DNA from: an uncultured Pseudomonadota bacterium
Lineage (GTDB): Bacteria > Myxococcota_A > UBA796 > GCA-2862545
Assembly (NCBI GenBank): GCA_913061235.1
Contig: CAJXTB010000003.1
Span: 337,965-401,964, forward strand
Direction of reading: 5' to 3'
DNA length: 64,000 nt
Made by a program: the position numbers and the translations under genes. The notes under the pieces are model-generated. The model ran no database searches and was not told where the DNA came from. It saw only the letters and a list, made by a program, of their open reading frames with translations. Below are positions 53,237-62,835 of this stretch, piece by piece (within the stretch, counting starts at the first letter, position 1; the number at the start of each line of letters is the position of its first letter).

Positions 53237-54142
53237 ATGAACGCCTCCCCTCCCCGTCATGTGTATGGGGTCATTGCCGCCGCCGTCCTCGCCATCAGTG
53301 CTGCGGGAGTGCTGGTTCGCGGTGCGGACGGAGCTGCTCCGGTGACCTTGGCGCTGTACCGAAGCCTAGGCGTGGCCATCTTGTTCAGCCCCTTCTTGGC
53401 GCGCCCAAGCCGCAGTGACATGGCTCGATTGCTGCTGGCCGGCGCCGCACTCGCCCTCCACTTCGTGGTTTGGTTCGAGAGCCTCAACCACACCACCATT
53501 CTGCGCAGTACTGTGCTCGTGACCTTCACCCCCGCCTGGGTGGGTGTGATGGAGTGGCTGTTTCTAAAGCGCCGTCCTGCGCTTCGTTTCTGGCCCGGCG
53601 TTGTCATCGGCGCACTGGGGACCGCAGCAATGGTCTCTGACACAGGCGACGCCACCCTATACGGAGACGCCCTCGCGGTCCTCGGTGGAATCTTCGCGGC
53701 GGTGTACATGGTCGTCGGGCGTTCTGTGCGCGCACGACTAGGCATTGGCCCCTACGGCGCCGCCGTCTGCATCGTGTCCGCAGCGTGCTTGCTTCCCGTA
53801 GCCGCCGTTACCCATGCTCCCATGTGGGGCTTCAGTACGACCACCTGGCTGTGCATCGCAGGCCTCGTTCTAGGTCCACAGCTCATTGGCCACAACGGTC
53901 TCAACTACGCACTGCGTTGGTTCCCAGCTGCGACCATCAGCGCGTTGACCTTGTTGGAGCCTCTCGGAGCCACCGCACTGGCAATGGTTGTTTTGGGAGA
54001 ACATCCAACCGGCTGGACCCTCTTTGGAGCCGCCATCTCGCTTGTCGGTGTCACCCTTGCAGTCAGTCCTCTACCCGCGTTCCAGTGGCGGAAGCGGAGC
54101 CTCCCACCCGTCGCCGTCAACGTCGACGAAGATAGCCGCTGA
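53237..54142 (+). CDS. EamA/DMT-family exporter
   Basis: Starting at the ATG at 53237, the 301-residue product has about ten hydrophobic helices in two repeated EamA halves (about 10-135 and 150-290), with the typical LEPLGATALAMVVLGE near the end. Such proteins export amino acids or metabolites across the inner membrane; substrate cannot be told. It is divergent from proC with a 57-bp gap. Its 3' end overlaps the opposing PHP-domain gene by 72 bases. Confidence 0.88.
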   Translation: MNASPPRHVYGVIAAAVLAISAAGVLVRGADGAAPVTLALYRSLGVAILFSPFLARPSRSDMARLLLAGAALALHFVVWFESLNHTTILRSTVLVTFTPAWVGVMEWLFLKRRPALRFWPGVVIGALGTAAMVSDTGDATLYGDALAVLGGIFAAVYMVVGRSVRARLGIGPYGAAVCIVSAACLLPVAAVTHAPMWGFSTTTWLCIAGLVLGPQLIGHNGLNYALRWFPAATISALTLLEPLGATALAMVVLGEHPTGWTLFGAAISLVGVTLAVSPLPAFQWRKRSLPPVAVNVDEDSR

Positions 54143-56611
54143 CATCGCCCAAGGCGGCGTGTTGTTGTACAGCTCCATCAGGGTGTCGCCGCGGGCCATG
54201 ACCACGTAGGACGCATCAACCTCAGGGGCGAGAGCGAAGGACGCGGTGGTGCCTTCGACAATGTCTACAAGCATTCCGTCTCGGTACAACTCAAGCTGGT
54301 CCACGTCCATCCATGTTGGATGTCGCGCAGTCACGTTGAGCACATTACTGCCGCCGACGACTCGGGTTCCCGGCACAATGGACATGTCCAAGTAGGGCCC
54401 GAGGGACACGATGGTATTGCCGCCTTCAATCACGTCGACCAACCGCTCGTCCGTGTAGTCTGTAACGCTGTCGGTTTGCATGTACAGGAAGGTTGTACAG
54501 AACCCAATGCCGCTGTTTGTTCGCCCGTGCGCATCACTGACACCGGTAGGAGTGACGGGGTAGCCGCGGTTGACGAGGTCTAGGTAAAGCCCAACCTCCC
54601 GCTCATAGTCGCCATCATTGAGCACCTCGATGACGTCGACGTCATCGGTCCAGAAGTCCGGATTACCAATGACCCCGGTGCTGTAGTCGGCAGAGTCAGC
54701 CACACCACTGCTAAACGGGTGGTTCCACTGGAGCATGGCACCTGGGTAGGCAGCGCGGGTCTTTGCGACGTAGTCCTCGGTGGTTTCCGGGACATCGATG
54801 TACCAAAGGTACGCGCCGTTGTTCGGAAGCTCCGGCTGAACAGTCAGCGGGTAGGCGTTCATGTGGCCGCGGCGTACCGAGCTGACCTCGTTCGCAATGA
54901 CCGAACGGACATCGTTCTGCAGACCCAAGGGCTCAATGAGAACGTTGTAGTCGGCCAATCGGTCGTGGTCGGTTCCGAACGGCAGCTGGATGCCTCGGGC
55001 GGCGTTGACCAGAATGCGCTCTTCCATAGAGACGTTGCCGTCGTTGGACGGCGATGCGTGCTGATGGGGGTCGCCCAAGAGCCATCCGGTGTGCTCGTAC
55101 GCAGCCGGAATCGACGCATCGATGACCAACTCCTGGCCTTCGACAACTTCGATGGTCTGATGATGCTGCTCGAAGCGAATGCCCTTGTGAACCAGCACAT
55201 CATAGGTACCAGGCTCCAAGAGCAGCTCAATCTCGCCGTTTCTGGCCCAGCCGGTAGCGGACGCGCCGCCGTGGGTGCGCGCCGGAACGTACAAGCTATC
55301 GACCTGGGGGGCCGCACTGGTCAGCCGCGCCTGGACTTCAAAGGACGTGGCATCCGTCGAGCGCACGGTGACGCGAGCGGGCTCGCCGAGAACCAGAGGC
55401 TCTTCTGCGCTGGCAACGCCGCGACCATCCGGTGCGCTTGGTCCTGGCTCTCGTAGTGCGTCCAGCCAGAGCTGACCGGCCGTTTCGTTGACGAAGGGCG
55501 AGTGGTTGCCAGTCATGCCGGGCAATCCACCAAAGTACCCAGTATTCCGGCCGATTGCGCGCCATGTGACCGTCGCGTCCGTCGGGACGTTGGCTTGCCA
55601 GGTGCCATCCTCAGCAGTGACAGCCACGCTCCATGGGTCGCCGTCCAAAAACAGGGCAACGCGCGCTCGAGCCACAGGTCCGTCGGCTGCCGTGACCGTA
55701 CCCGAGACCATTTCCGTAGAGACTCCGCGGCGTTCCAGCAGCTCATCCGTGAGCGTGGAGAGGTCGGGACCGACTCCATACAGGCGTGTGTACCGAAGGG
55801 TCTCGCCAGCCGGCAGCTCGACCGAAGCACCGATTCCTAGATCGATGTCGCCGAGCTCGGACAGCAGAGGCAAGGGCTCGCCAAGCGGTTCACCATCAAC
55901 GGTAGCCAGCATGACGGCAACGTCGTTCTGGTGCGCGATGGACGCCAGAAAGTCTGTGGGTCCAGAGTTGGTCGACAACCCAGAGCCCGAACGCCAGCGG
56001 TCAGCGACCTCGGTACCAGTGATGAGAATGTCGCCGATGTCCACCAATGGCACATCTTCGCTCGCGGTAATGACGGTGGTCACCTCCATGAACCAGCTGT
56101 CCGGCGGCAGGCGATACTCAGTGGTCACGGACAGTCCAAAGGACTCCAGGAAGTCCGGCGCCTCGAGCACGCCGCTGATGAGGTCGATGCCCGTGTCGCT
56201 CCCGGAGACAAGAACGCGCGCCGCATCCGAGTTCACGCCGCTATCGACGACGGTCATGTTGTCACCCGAGTTGATGCGGGCGGTTGCCAGTACCTCACGC
56301 CATTCTTCCACGATGTCCCGCCCAGGCTCTCCAGCTGGCCGCACAATGTCTGCATCTAGGATGCCGCCACCTTCGACAAAGTAGAAGCTGCCAGTGCGAG
56401 CGCCTTGAACAACAAACCGCACCCGGTCGTTGACCAGCAGCGCATCTCCGGGTTGCCCTTCTGCAGAGATACCGCCCCAGAGCACTGAAGGGTCCATGAC
56501 CACACCTGCGCGCGACTGCCCCGAAGCCACTGGCTGGGTCAGGTCGACAGGCTGAAAGTCGTCGCCTTGCGGACACCCCATGAGGGAAAGAAAGAGCAGA
56601 GGAGACAGCAT
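54071..56611 (-). CDS. Large lipoprotein with CehA/PHP-type metallohydrolase domain
   Basis: From the ATG at 56611, behind GGAG, the product is 846 residues with lipobox LMGC (Cys13). An N-terminal beta-rich part includes a carboxypeptidase-regulatory-like segment. The C-terminal PHP domain has GDPHQHAS (about residue 513), GTDHDR (about 546), GHMNAYPL (about 582) and SDAHG (about 692), which supply the His/Asp metal ligands of CehA-like enzymes. A phosphoesterase-type hydrolase acting at the cell surface is likely; substrate unknown. The terminal 72 bases overlap the exporter gene on the other strand. Confidence 0.85.
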   Translation of the reverse strand: MLSPLLFLSLMGCPQGDDFQPVDLTQPVASGQSRAGVVMDPSVLWGGISAEGQPGDALLVNDRVRFVVQGARTGSFYFVEGGGILDADIVRPAGEPGRDIVEEWREVLATARINSGDNMTVVDSGVNSDAARVLVSGSDTGIDLISGVLEAPDFLESFGLSVTTEYRLPPDSWFMEVTTVITASEDVPLVDIGDILITGTEVADRWRSGSGLSTNSGPTDFLASIAHQNDVAVMLATVDGEPLGEPLPLLSELGDIDLGIGASVELPAGETLRYTRLYGVGPDLSTLTDELLERRGVSTEMVSGTVTAADGPVARARVALFLDGDPWSVAVTAEDGTWQANVPTDATVTWRAIGRNTGYFGGLPGMTGNHSPFVNETAGQLWLDALREPGPSAPDGRGVASAEEPLVLGEPARVTVRSTDATSFEVQARLTSAAPQVDSLYVPARTHGGASATGWARNGEIELLLEPGTYDVLVHKGIRFEQHHQTIEVVEGQELVIDASIPAAYEHTGWLLGDPHQHASPSNDGNVSMEERILVNAARGIQLPFGTDHDRLADYNVLIEPLGLQNDVRSVIANEVSSVRRGHMNAYPLTVQPELPNNGAYLWYIDVPETTEDYVAKTRAAYPGAMLQWNHPFSSGVADSADYSTGVIGNPDFWTDDVDVIEVLNDGDYEREVGLYLDLVNRGYPVTPTGVSDAHGRTNSGIGFCTTFLYMQTDSVTDYTDERLVDVIEGGNTIVSLGPYLDMSIVPGTRVVGGSNVLNVTARHPTWMDVDQLELYRDGMLVDIVEGTTASFALAPEVDASYVVMARGDTLMELYNNTPPWAMSAAIFVDVDGDGWEAPLPPLERG

Positions 56612-56659
56612 GGGTAGCTCCGGCATCGGGAATGGCGCCAAGCGGACGTCAGTCCCTCG

Positions 56660-57313
56660 TTAGCGACAGTTTTCGGTGTACTCGGGGAGGTCTTCGCCGC
56701 GAGTGGTCAAGACAACTTCGTCGAACAAGTCCTGCTGGTAGCACAGCAGGTCGTCTTCGGTGGTGAGTGGTGCCTTGAGATGTTGGATGAGTGCCAGCTC
56801 AGTCCGGTTGCCATTGAGGGCGGTCGCAGTGATGGAGCCCTCCATCACGTCGAGGATTGCGGCGCCATCGGTCTTTTGGTAGCGCATCGCGAAGACTGCC
56901 GGGTCATCGGAATCCCCCTGAACGACCGAGCCTCGCCATGTCAGCGTCCACTCAACCGTAAGGATGTCGACCTTCGTCAGAAACGTATCGAAGCTGACCT
57001 CGTAGTTGTCCTCTACGTCGAACTCGGTGGTGAATCGCGTGACGCCGCGTCGGTCGGTCACCACCTGCGGGTCCGAAAGTGCCTCAATGACGTCCGACAA
57101 ACGGGCGTGAACCACCCCACGTCCGTGCAACCAAAACAGACCGTCATCCCGCTCGTCCGTCTCGAAGCTGATGCTCTCGTCCGAGAGCTCATCGACTGCC
57201 GGAGCGGTGTTGTCTTCTAAGGGTGCAAGCCCATCCGGGAACTCTGTGACAACGTCACGAAGACAGGCCGAGGTGGACAACAACAGCGCTAGGCTGGCCC
57301 ACTTACGAATCAC
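56660..57313 (-). CDS. Small predicted lipoprotein
   Basis: The 217-residue product has a lipobox STSAC (Cys17) and a mature part with strand-helix alternation, including a segment (VEWTLTWRGSVVQGDSDDPAVFAMRY, written here only for reference of its beta character by positions about 125-150) and a C-terminal helical part with two Cys. It resembles START/polyketide-cyclase-like folds only vaguely. Its start overlaps the end of the upstream beta-helix gene by 11 bases. Function unknown. Confidence 0.65.
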   Translation of the reverse strand: MIRKWASLALLLSTSACLRDVVTEFPDGLAPLEDNTAPAVDELSDESISFETDERDDGLFWLHGRGVVHARLSDVIEALSDPQVVTDRRGVTRFTTEFDVEDNYEVSFDTFLTKVDILTVEWTLTWRGSVVQGDSDDPAVFAMRYQKTDGAAILDVMEGSITATALNGNRTELALIQHLKAPLTTEDDLLCYQQDLFDEVVLTTRGEDLPEYTENCR

Positions 57314-60300
57314 GACGACGCCTTACGAGCAACAGTCCAAGTAGCCCAAGTGCCCAAGCCGGGTTGGCAGACGACGACGCATCACAATCACAACCGGTGG
57401 CTGCGACAACGCCAGTGTCTGTGTCTTCACCGGGCTCGAAGTCCCGTGTGTTCTCGGGCTCCGGCAGGTCGTCGAGGCCATCGCAGTCCTGGTCGATGCC
57501 GTCTTGCAGAATCTCTTCAGCGCCTGGGTAGACCGAGGGGTCCGAGTCATCGCAGTCGCCGGTCGTGGTCACAGCACCGTCTACTGGAGGTGCGCAGTCG
57601 GGAGGTCCGGAGGCATCCCCGCCGAACCCGTCTTCGTCATTGTCTTCGTACCATTGCTGAAACTCGACTCCGTCATCTGCGCGGCCGTTGCAGTCGTTGT
57701 CCAGGCCATCGCAAAGCTCGGAGGCGCCTTCGAACACGGTGTCGTTGCTGTCGTCGCAGTCTGTTGCCGTCAGAACAGGTTCGTCTCCGGGCTCGCAGGT
57801 GAACTCGCCGTTGCTGTCTGCGTCGCCTTGCCCATCTTGGTCTTCGTCCGGGAACACGAGGGTTGCATCTGTCGCGTCGATATCGATTCGCTCATCACAG
57901 TCATCGTCCACACCGTTGCAGACCTCTTCACCATTAGGTGAGACAAGGCGTGCGTTGTCGTCGCAGTCCCTGGAGTTGCTGACGTAGCCCTGTGGCTGGG
58001 AGCAGGATTCGACGGAGTTTTCGGGGTCTCCGAAGTCATCAGAATCGGAGTCCGCGTACCAAGTGGCCAACCCGACTACATCATTGTCGACTTCACCGTC
58101 ACAGTCGTTGTCCAGGCCATCGCACAGCTCATCGGCGCCCGGGTTTACGGTGACTTGTTCATCGTCACAGTCACCATCTACGAGCACCTGATTGTCTCCA
58201 GCTTCACACGCCAGAACACCTTCACCGTCCGCGCCAAAGTCATCGTTGTCGACGTCTGGGTAGACCAGGATTTCACCCATAGAGCCCGGTGGGTCGATTT
58301 GCTCGTCGCAGTTGTCGTCTAGGCCGTTGCAGACCTCTTCGACATCTGGGTTGATGTCGGCGGTTGAGTCATCACAGTCCGTGCCGTTCTCCACGGCATT
58401 GTCGGGCTCGACACACAGCATGACGGGCTCTAGGCCACCGAAGCCATCTCCGTCACCGTCAATGAAGAAGGACCCGGCATCCACGGGGTCTTCGTCCACC
58501 TCTTCATCACAATCGTTCGAGATGCCGTCACACAGTTCGGGAGCGAAGGGGTAGGTCGTGGCGTCGTCATCGTCACAGTCGCCGCCTACTGCGACGTAGC
58601 CATCCAGTGGGTCGCCGCACGTGCGCAGGACGTCTTGTAGATCGCCAAACTCGTCGCCGTCGTCGTCGAAGTAGTAGTCGGTAGCGTCTTCTGCGTTGTC
58701 GTCGATGCTGTCATTACAGTCGTTGTCGACCTCGTCACACAGCTCGGTGGCGTCCGGGTTGACCGCGGGGTCTTCATCATCGCAGTCACCGCTGATGAGC
58801 ACGGCGTCTGCGGGGACCTCACTACAGGTTTGTTGCTCGCTTAGCGGGTCGCCGAAGGTGTCTTGGTCGTTGTCTACGTAGAAGACCGTTCCGCCTACAG
58901 CATCATTGTCGATGATGCCGTCACAGTCATTGTCGAGACCGTCGCACAGCTCGACAGCGCCGGAGTAGATCGCAGGCTGGTCGTCGTCACAGTCCCACAT
59001 GACAGGGAAGCCATCGTTATCGGCATCGATCCAGGAGTCGGGGTCCGCGCTGGGTCCGCCAAAGGCCCCCATGTCTGCTGGGGTTTGCGCCGAGGGTGTG
59101 GAGTCGTCTGGGTCCGTTCGGTCAGGGCTTCCAACGTCGAGAGTTGCGCTGTCTGCGGCTACCCACAGGTTGTCGACGCACTGACCATCCGCGCGAGCAT
59201 CTTGGAACGCCGGGTCGACATACAGATTGGTGTCATCCAAGTCGGACGCCCCAAGCAATCCCCCAACGTCTCCGTCTACGTTGTTCCACCAGTCGTTGTA
59301 GACAAGCGTGGCGTTGGTGTTTCCAATCGCTTCAAACGCAGGGCCCGACAGCGAATCGGAGATGATGCTGCTGTCGAGAAGCACCGAGCTATCGCGCGCG
59401 TAAACGCCAGCGCCGCTCTCTGCATCATTGGCGACGAACGTGTTGTTCACCAGTCGAACGTCTCCCGAGGCGTTCTGCACTGCCATACCGCCGCCTTGAC
59501 CCGAGACGTTCTGAATCCATTCGTCAGACGCAAACGTGACCGGCGTGGAGTGACCATCGACCAACACCGCTCCGCCTGATGTAGCGGACAGGTTGTCGCA
59601 CCAGTGAGTGCGTGTGCTGGAGAAGTCATTGGATGGCCCTAGGTACAAGCCACCAGCGCTGTCTGCGGTGTTTCCACGAACCTCGTTGTCCGTGAAGATG
59701 AGGCCCTCTAGACGACCGACGAACACGGCTCCACCTTGGTCAATGGCCTCATTCGCAATGAATGCGGTATCGGCAATACCGAAGGAGCCGCTTCCCTTGA
59801 GATACAGCGCGCCGCCGTCTTCAGCCACGTTGCCACCGAAGGTACTTTCCGTGAAGTCACCCGAGACGGCATCAACCAAGTACATGGCACCACCGCTTTG
59901 CTCGGCCACATTAGTGTCCCAGTCAGAACCTGACACATCAACCAGACCGGAGTTGGCAAAGAGCCCGCCGCCGTGAAACTCTGCAGCACCGTTCTGGTAG
60001 GAACCTCCGATAATCGTCAGGTTGGACCCAGTCGCGCTAATGAGGCCGCCGTTACCCGTGTTGCCACGCCGTCCATCGTCGGCGTCGGCGTCGTCAATGG
60101 AGATTGCCACACAATCGTCGACGACAACGTCCGTGAACTGACCACTTGAGCCCGCAAGCGACACACAGCCACCTTGCGAAGCAGAGCCATCAAACAGCTC
60201 AGTATCATTGATCGAAAGTAAGCTGACCTCAGCACTCAACACACCACCACGGCCCGACGCAGACGCCCCATACAAGGCGCTGTCGGAAATGGTTGTATTG

Positions 60301-61136
60301 GCTCCCCTCAGGAGGACCGAGCCACCTGCGGACGCACGTCCACCATCGAAGTCGCAGTCGTCCAGGACCACAGTGCCACCAACCGCGAACAGGTCGCCGC
60401 CTTCAGCGTCAGCGACATTGTCGAGCATGGCCACCGAGGTCAATGACACACCAGTATTGAACGCTCGAATACCGCCCCCACTGCTCGTGGCACCGGTCAG
60501 CGTTTCGTTGCCCGACAGGATTCCACCGGTCATGGTGAGGGTGCCGCCAGAGAACCAAATGGCAGCGCCCTGTTGAGAGACCCCGCCGACGAAGTCGGTG
60601 TCTGTCGTAGTGAGGGACACACCGCTAAACGCAATGATGTGACCCCCCAATCCGACCGCGGTGGTCGAGTTGTCTTCGAACACGCTGTTGTCGATCGTGA
60701 CCGTAGAGGCCACCAACTCCATTCCGCCACCGCTGTAGACTACATTGGAGTCCCGAATAATCATATCGTCGAATGCAACGGTCGAGCGTGCAACGGTGAA
60801 GCCACGACGAGTGCCGCCAACCACTTCAAAGCCCTCAATCTCAATGCCAGACGAGTCCTCAATGAGACCCATTGCTGCCTGCGCCAGAGCACTAGGGCTG
60901 AGCCCTTGGATTGTTGGCCGAACATCCGGCGAGGACCGCAGAGCAATATCGACTTTCCCCTGCATGCGGAATGCGGCGTAAACACCATCATCCTGCACGA
61001 GAATCTCGTCTCCAGACACAGAGGCGTCGACCGCCCCCTGAATGGTTGAATAGGTGCACCCAGTCTCGCAAACATCTAGGGTTGCTGCGAAGGTAGAACT
61101 AACGGTCAGGAGTAAGGTCAACATGGCCGCCAGCAT
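57303..61136 (-). CDS. Giant surface protein: beta-helix plus MopE repeats plus MYXO-CTERM-like tail
   Basis: The 1277-residue product has a signal peptide (cleaved after FAA, residue 18). Residues about 20-690 form a right-handed beta-helix of polymorphic outer-membrane/pectate-lyase-like repeats (GGAVFVG, GGALYLKG). Eight MopE-type repeats follow (ELCDGLDNDCDG and DCDD...NPDA, about 700-1235). The end is GCDCDASS, a hydrophobic helix and RRRR, a MYXO-CTERM-like tail. It would be an extended, metal-binding cell-surface protein. ATGs at 61136 and 61124 are both possible starts. It heads a three-gene minus-strand run with two lipoproteins. Confidence 0.87.
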   Translation of the reverse strand: MLAAMLTLLLTVSSTFAATLDVCETGCTYSTIQGAVDASVSGDEILVQDDGVYAAFRMQGKVDIALRSSPDVRPTIQGLSPSALAQAAMGLIEDSSGIEIEGFEVVGGTRRGFTVARSTVAFDDMIIRDSNVVYSGGGMELVASTVTIDNSVFEDNSTTAVGLGGHIIAFSGVSLTTTDTDFVGGVSQQGAAIWFSGGTLTMTGGILSGNETLTGATSSGGGIRAFNTGVSLTSVAMLDNVADAEGGDLFAVGGTVVLDDCDFDGGRASAGGSVLLRGANTTISDSALYGASASGRGGVLSAEVSLLSINDTELFDGSASQGGCVSLAGSSGQFTDVVVDDCVAISIDDADADDGRRGNTGNGGLISATGSNLTIIGGSYQNGAAEFHGGGLFANSGLVDVSGSDWDTNVAEQSGGAMYLVDAVSGDFTESTFGGNVAEDGGALYLKGSGSFGIADTAFIANEAIDQGGAVFVGRLEGLIFTDNEVRGNTADSAGGLYLGPSNDFSSTRTHWCDNLSATSGGAVLVDGHSTPVTFASDEWIQNVSGQGGGMAVQNASGDVRLVNNTFVANDAESGAGVYARDSSVLLDSSIISDSLSGPAFEAIGNTNATLVYNDWWNNVDGDVGGLLGASDLDDTNLYVDPAFQDARADGQCVDNLWVAADSATLDVGSPDRTDPDDSTPSAQTPADMGAFGGPSADPDSWIDADNDGFPVMWDCDDDQPAIYSGAVELCDGLDNDCDGIIDNDAVGGTVFYVDNDQDTFGDPLSEQQTCSEVPADAVLISGDCDDEDPAVNPDATELCDEVDNDCNDSIDDNAEDATDYYFDDDGDEFGDLQDVLRTCGDPLDGYVAVGGDCDDDDATTYPFAPELCDGISNDCDEEVDEDPVDAGSFFIDGDGDGFGGLEPVMLCVEPDNAVENGTDCDDSTADINPDVEEVCNGLDDNCDEQIDPPGSMGEILVYPDVDNDDFGADGEGVLACEAGDNQVLVDGDCDDEQVTVNPGADELCDGLDNDCDGEVDNDVVGLATWYADSDSDDFGDPENSVESCSQPQGYVSNSRDCDDNARLVSPNGEEVCNGVDDDCDERIDIDATDATLVFPDEDQDGQGDADSNGEFTCEPGDEPVLTATDCDDSNDTVFEGASELCDGLDNDCNGRADDGVEFQQWYEDNDEDGFGGDASGPPDCAPPVDGAVTTTGDCDDSDPSVYPGAEEILQDGIDQDCDGLDDLPEPENTRDFEPGEDTDTGVVAATGCDCDASSSANPAWALGLLGLLLVRRRRDS

Positions 61137-61172
61137 ACCCCGGAAACCCCACCTCTCGCCGCTTTCAACACA

Positions 61173-62627
61173 TTGAAGAGTCGTGCCTTGCTCACCAAAC
61201 TGACCGGTCGCCTGTCACCAGCCACACTTCCGGCACTCGCACTTGTGCTGATGATGCTGGCAACTGGCCCTTGGTTCGTCGATGATGCGGGAATCGTGTT
61301 CGCATATTCCCGCAGCATTGCGACAGGTTTGGGTCCAACAACAGGCGCCTCCCCGGACTTCGTGGAAGGGTTCAGCGATCCGGCTTGGGTGCTGATTCTG
61401 GCGACCCTTCGATCTGTAGGTTTGCCCATCGAATGGTGTGCAAAGGCGATTGGCGGCTTCGGCATGTGGATGGCGTGCTGGACCGTGTTGAATACGGCAC
61501 GTCAAGAGGGTCTGCCACAACAAGAACGATGGGCTCTGGGTGTGTCACTTGCGCTCATCGGGCCCATGTGGCTCTGGGCCCTGTCTGGACTAGAGAACGG
61601 ATTGTGGGCCTGGATGCTCGTCGCCAGTGTCTGCGTCAAGCACAGACTATGGGCATCCGTCGCCGTTGTTGTGTTGATGTGGGTGCGACCGGAAGCTCCG
61701 CTTGTGATGGTAGGAGTGCTGGCGAGCCGAGCAGTATTAGGCCACTCTTGGAAGCTCATGGCCGGGGTCGCGATTGCCTCTACAGTGGCATTGTTTGGCA
61801 TCCGCTTACTAGTGTTCGACGCGTGGTGGCCCAACACCGCTGAAGCCAAGCTTGACCGTGGCCTACTCTCCCGTGTCATTGCAGGAATCCGATACAGTAC
61901 AGCCTCTGCAGCGTGGCTGGGATGGGTGCCCCTCGCATTGGGCGCCTACACCGCAGACCGCTCTGCACCCCACCGTAGACTGCCACTTTACGCAGCGGGC
62001 CCCTTCGCCGCATCACTACTTGCCATGCTGTATATGGGTGGCGACTGGATGCGGTACGGAAGGTTCTTGGTGGGCCTGTCTCCCCTCATCGCACTGGCTT
62101 GCGCACCCGCCCTCTTGGCAAACAAACGTACACGGTGGGTACTTGGAACCAGCTGGGTCGTTTGTGGTTTGGTCTGGGCAGATGTGGTTCGTCGCCCACC
62201 GTTGCCCATGTCGCTTGTGCAGGAAGTTGGAGATGTGGTGGCGGCCATCACGCAAGATGCGTGTCGAGATGACGGGCTTGATGTTGCTGTGCCCGACGTT
62301 GGCGGCATCCTGTGGGGGGCACCAGAGCTGACCGTCAACGACTTGGCACAGCTGACAACCGTGGCAAGTTCCACGCCATGGTCGAGCCGTCTAGAAGACT
62401 CGCAAACACACATCGTCATCACGCATGGTCCATGGGTACAGCGCACGGGGCTGACCCCGACCACAATGGAAGGACTACGGTACGCTCCGCTTTGCGTCCG
62501 GCCTGCCGCGAGTGGCGTTGCCGAGCAGGCCCACCCAACAACACTGTTCTTGCACTCGTCGTGCGACCAACCAATGACGCGTCAGACAGATGAGCTCGTG
62601 CGCGCTTGGTGCAGTCGTCCTCGCTAG
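61173..62627 (+). CDS. Polytopic membrane protein, GT-C-like glycosyltransferase
   Basis: The 484-residue product from a TTG at 61173 (TTG at 61188 also possible) has eight to ten transmembrane helices. A periplasmic loop after the first helix carries FVDDAG (Asp37-Asp38) and DFVEGFSDPAWVLIL, the first-loop Asp motif and following helix typical of lipid-linked GT-C sugar transferases. The C-terminal about 130 residues are soluble. It diverges from the beta-helix gene with only 36 bp between. Substrate unknown; a surface polysaccharide or protein-glycosylation role is likely. Confidence 0.75.
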   Translation: MKSRALLTKLTGRLSPATLPALALVLMMLATGPWFVDDAGIVFAYSRSIATGLGPTTGASPDFVEGFSDPAWVLILATLRSVGLPIEWCAKAIGGFGMWMACWTVLNTARQEGLPQQERWALGVSLALIGPMWLWALSGLENGLWAWMLVASVCVKHRLWASVAVVVLMWVRPEAPLVMVGVLASRAVLGHSWKLMAGVAIASTVALFGIRLLVFDAWWPNTAEAKLDRGLLSRVIAGIRYSTASAAWLGWVPLALGAYTADRSAPHRRLPLYAAGPFAASLLAMLYMGGDWMRYGRFLVGLSPLIALACAPALLANKRTRWVLGTSWVVCGLVWADVVRRPPLPMSLVQEVGDVVAAITQDACRDDGLDVAVPDVGGILWGAPELTVNDLAQLTTVASSTPWSSRLEDSQTHIVITHGPWVQRTGLTPTTMEGLRYAPLCVRPAASGVAEQAHPTTLFLHSSCDQPMTRQTDELVRAWCSRPR

Positions 62628-62733
62628 TGTCAACGGCGAACACCGCGAACTGAATCATAACCGTGGGTCCGTCGCCGCCCACGCTGCCCGTCAGTAGTAG
62701 GGGGACCACGCCAAAGGCTTCCATTCGCCGACG

Positions 62734-62763
62734 TCGCACACATCAGCGTCACCAAAATATACT
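62734..62763 (+). promoter_or_regulatory. Possible promoter for the lipid kinase gene
   Basis: TCGCAC at 62734-62739 and TATACT at 62758-62763 are spaced by 18 bases, about 73 bases before the ATG at 62836. The -10 is good and the -35 poor. The rest of the 208-bp gap 62628-62835 shows nothing else. Confidence 0.35.
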
Positions 62764-62835
62764 GAAAGCCCTTCATGGTTGCCAACCGCACGCGAACCAT
62801 GACATGCCAGCTCCGTATCCGCGGTACACTGACCC

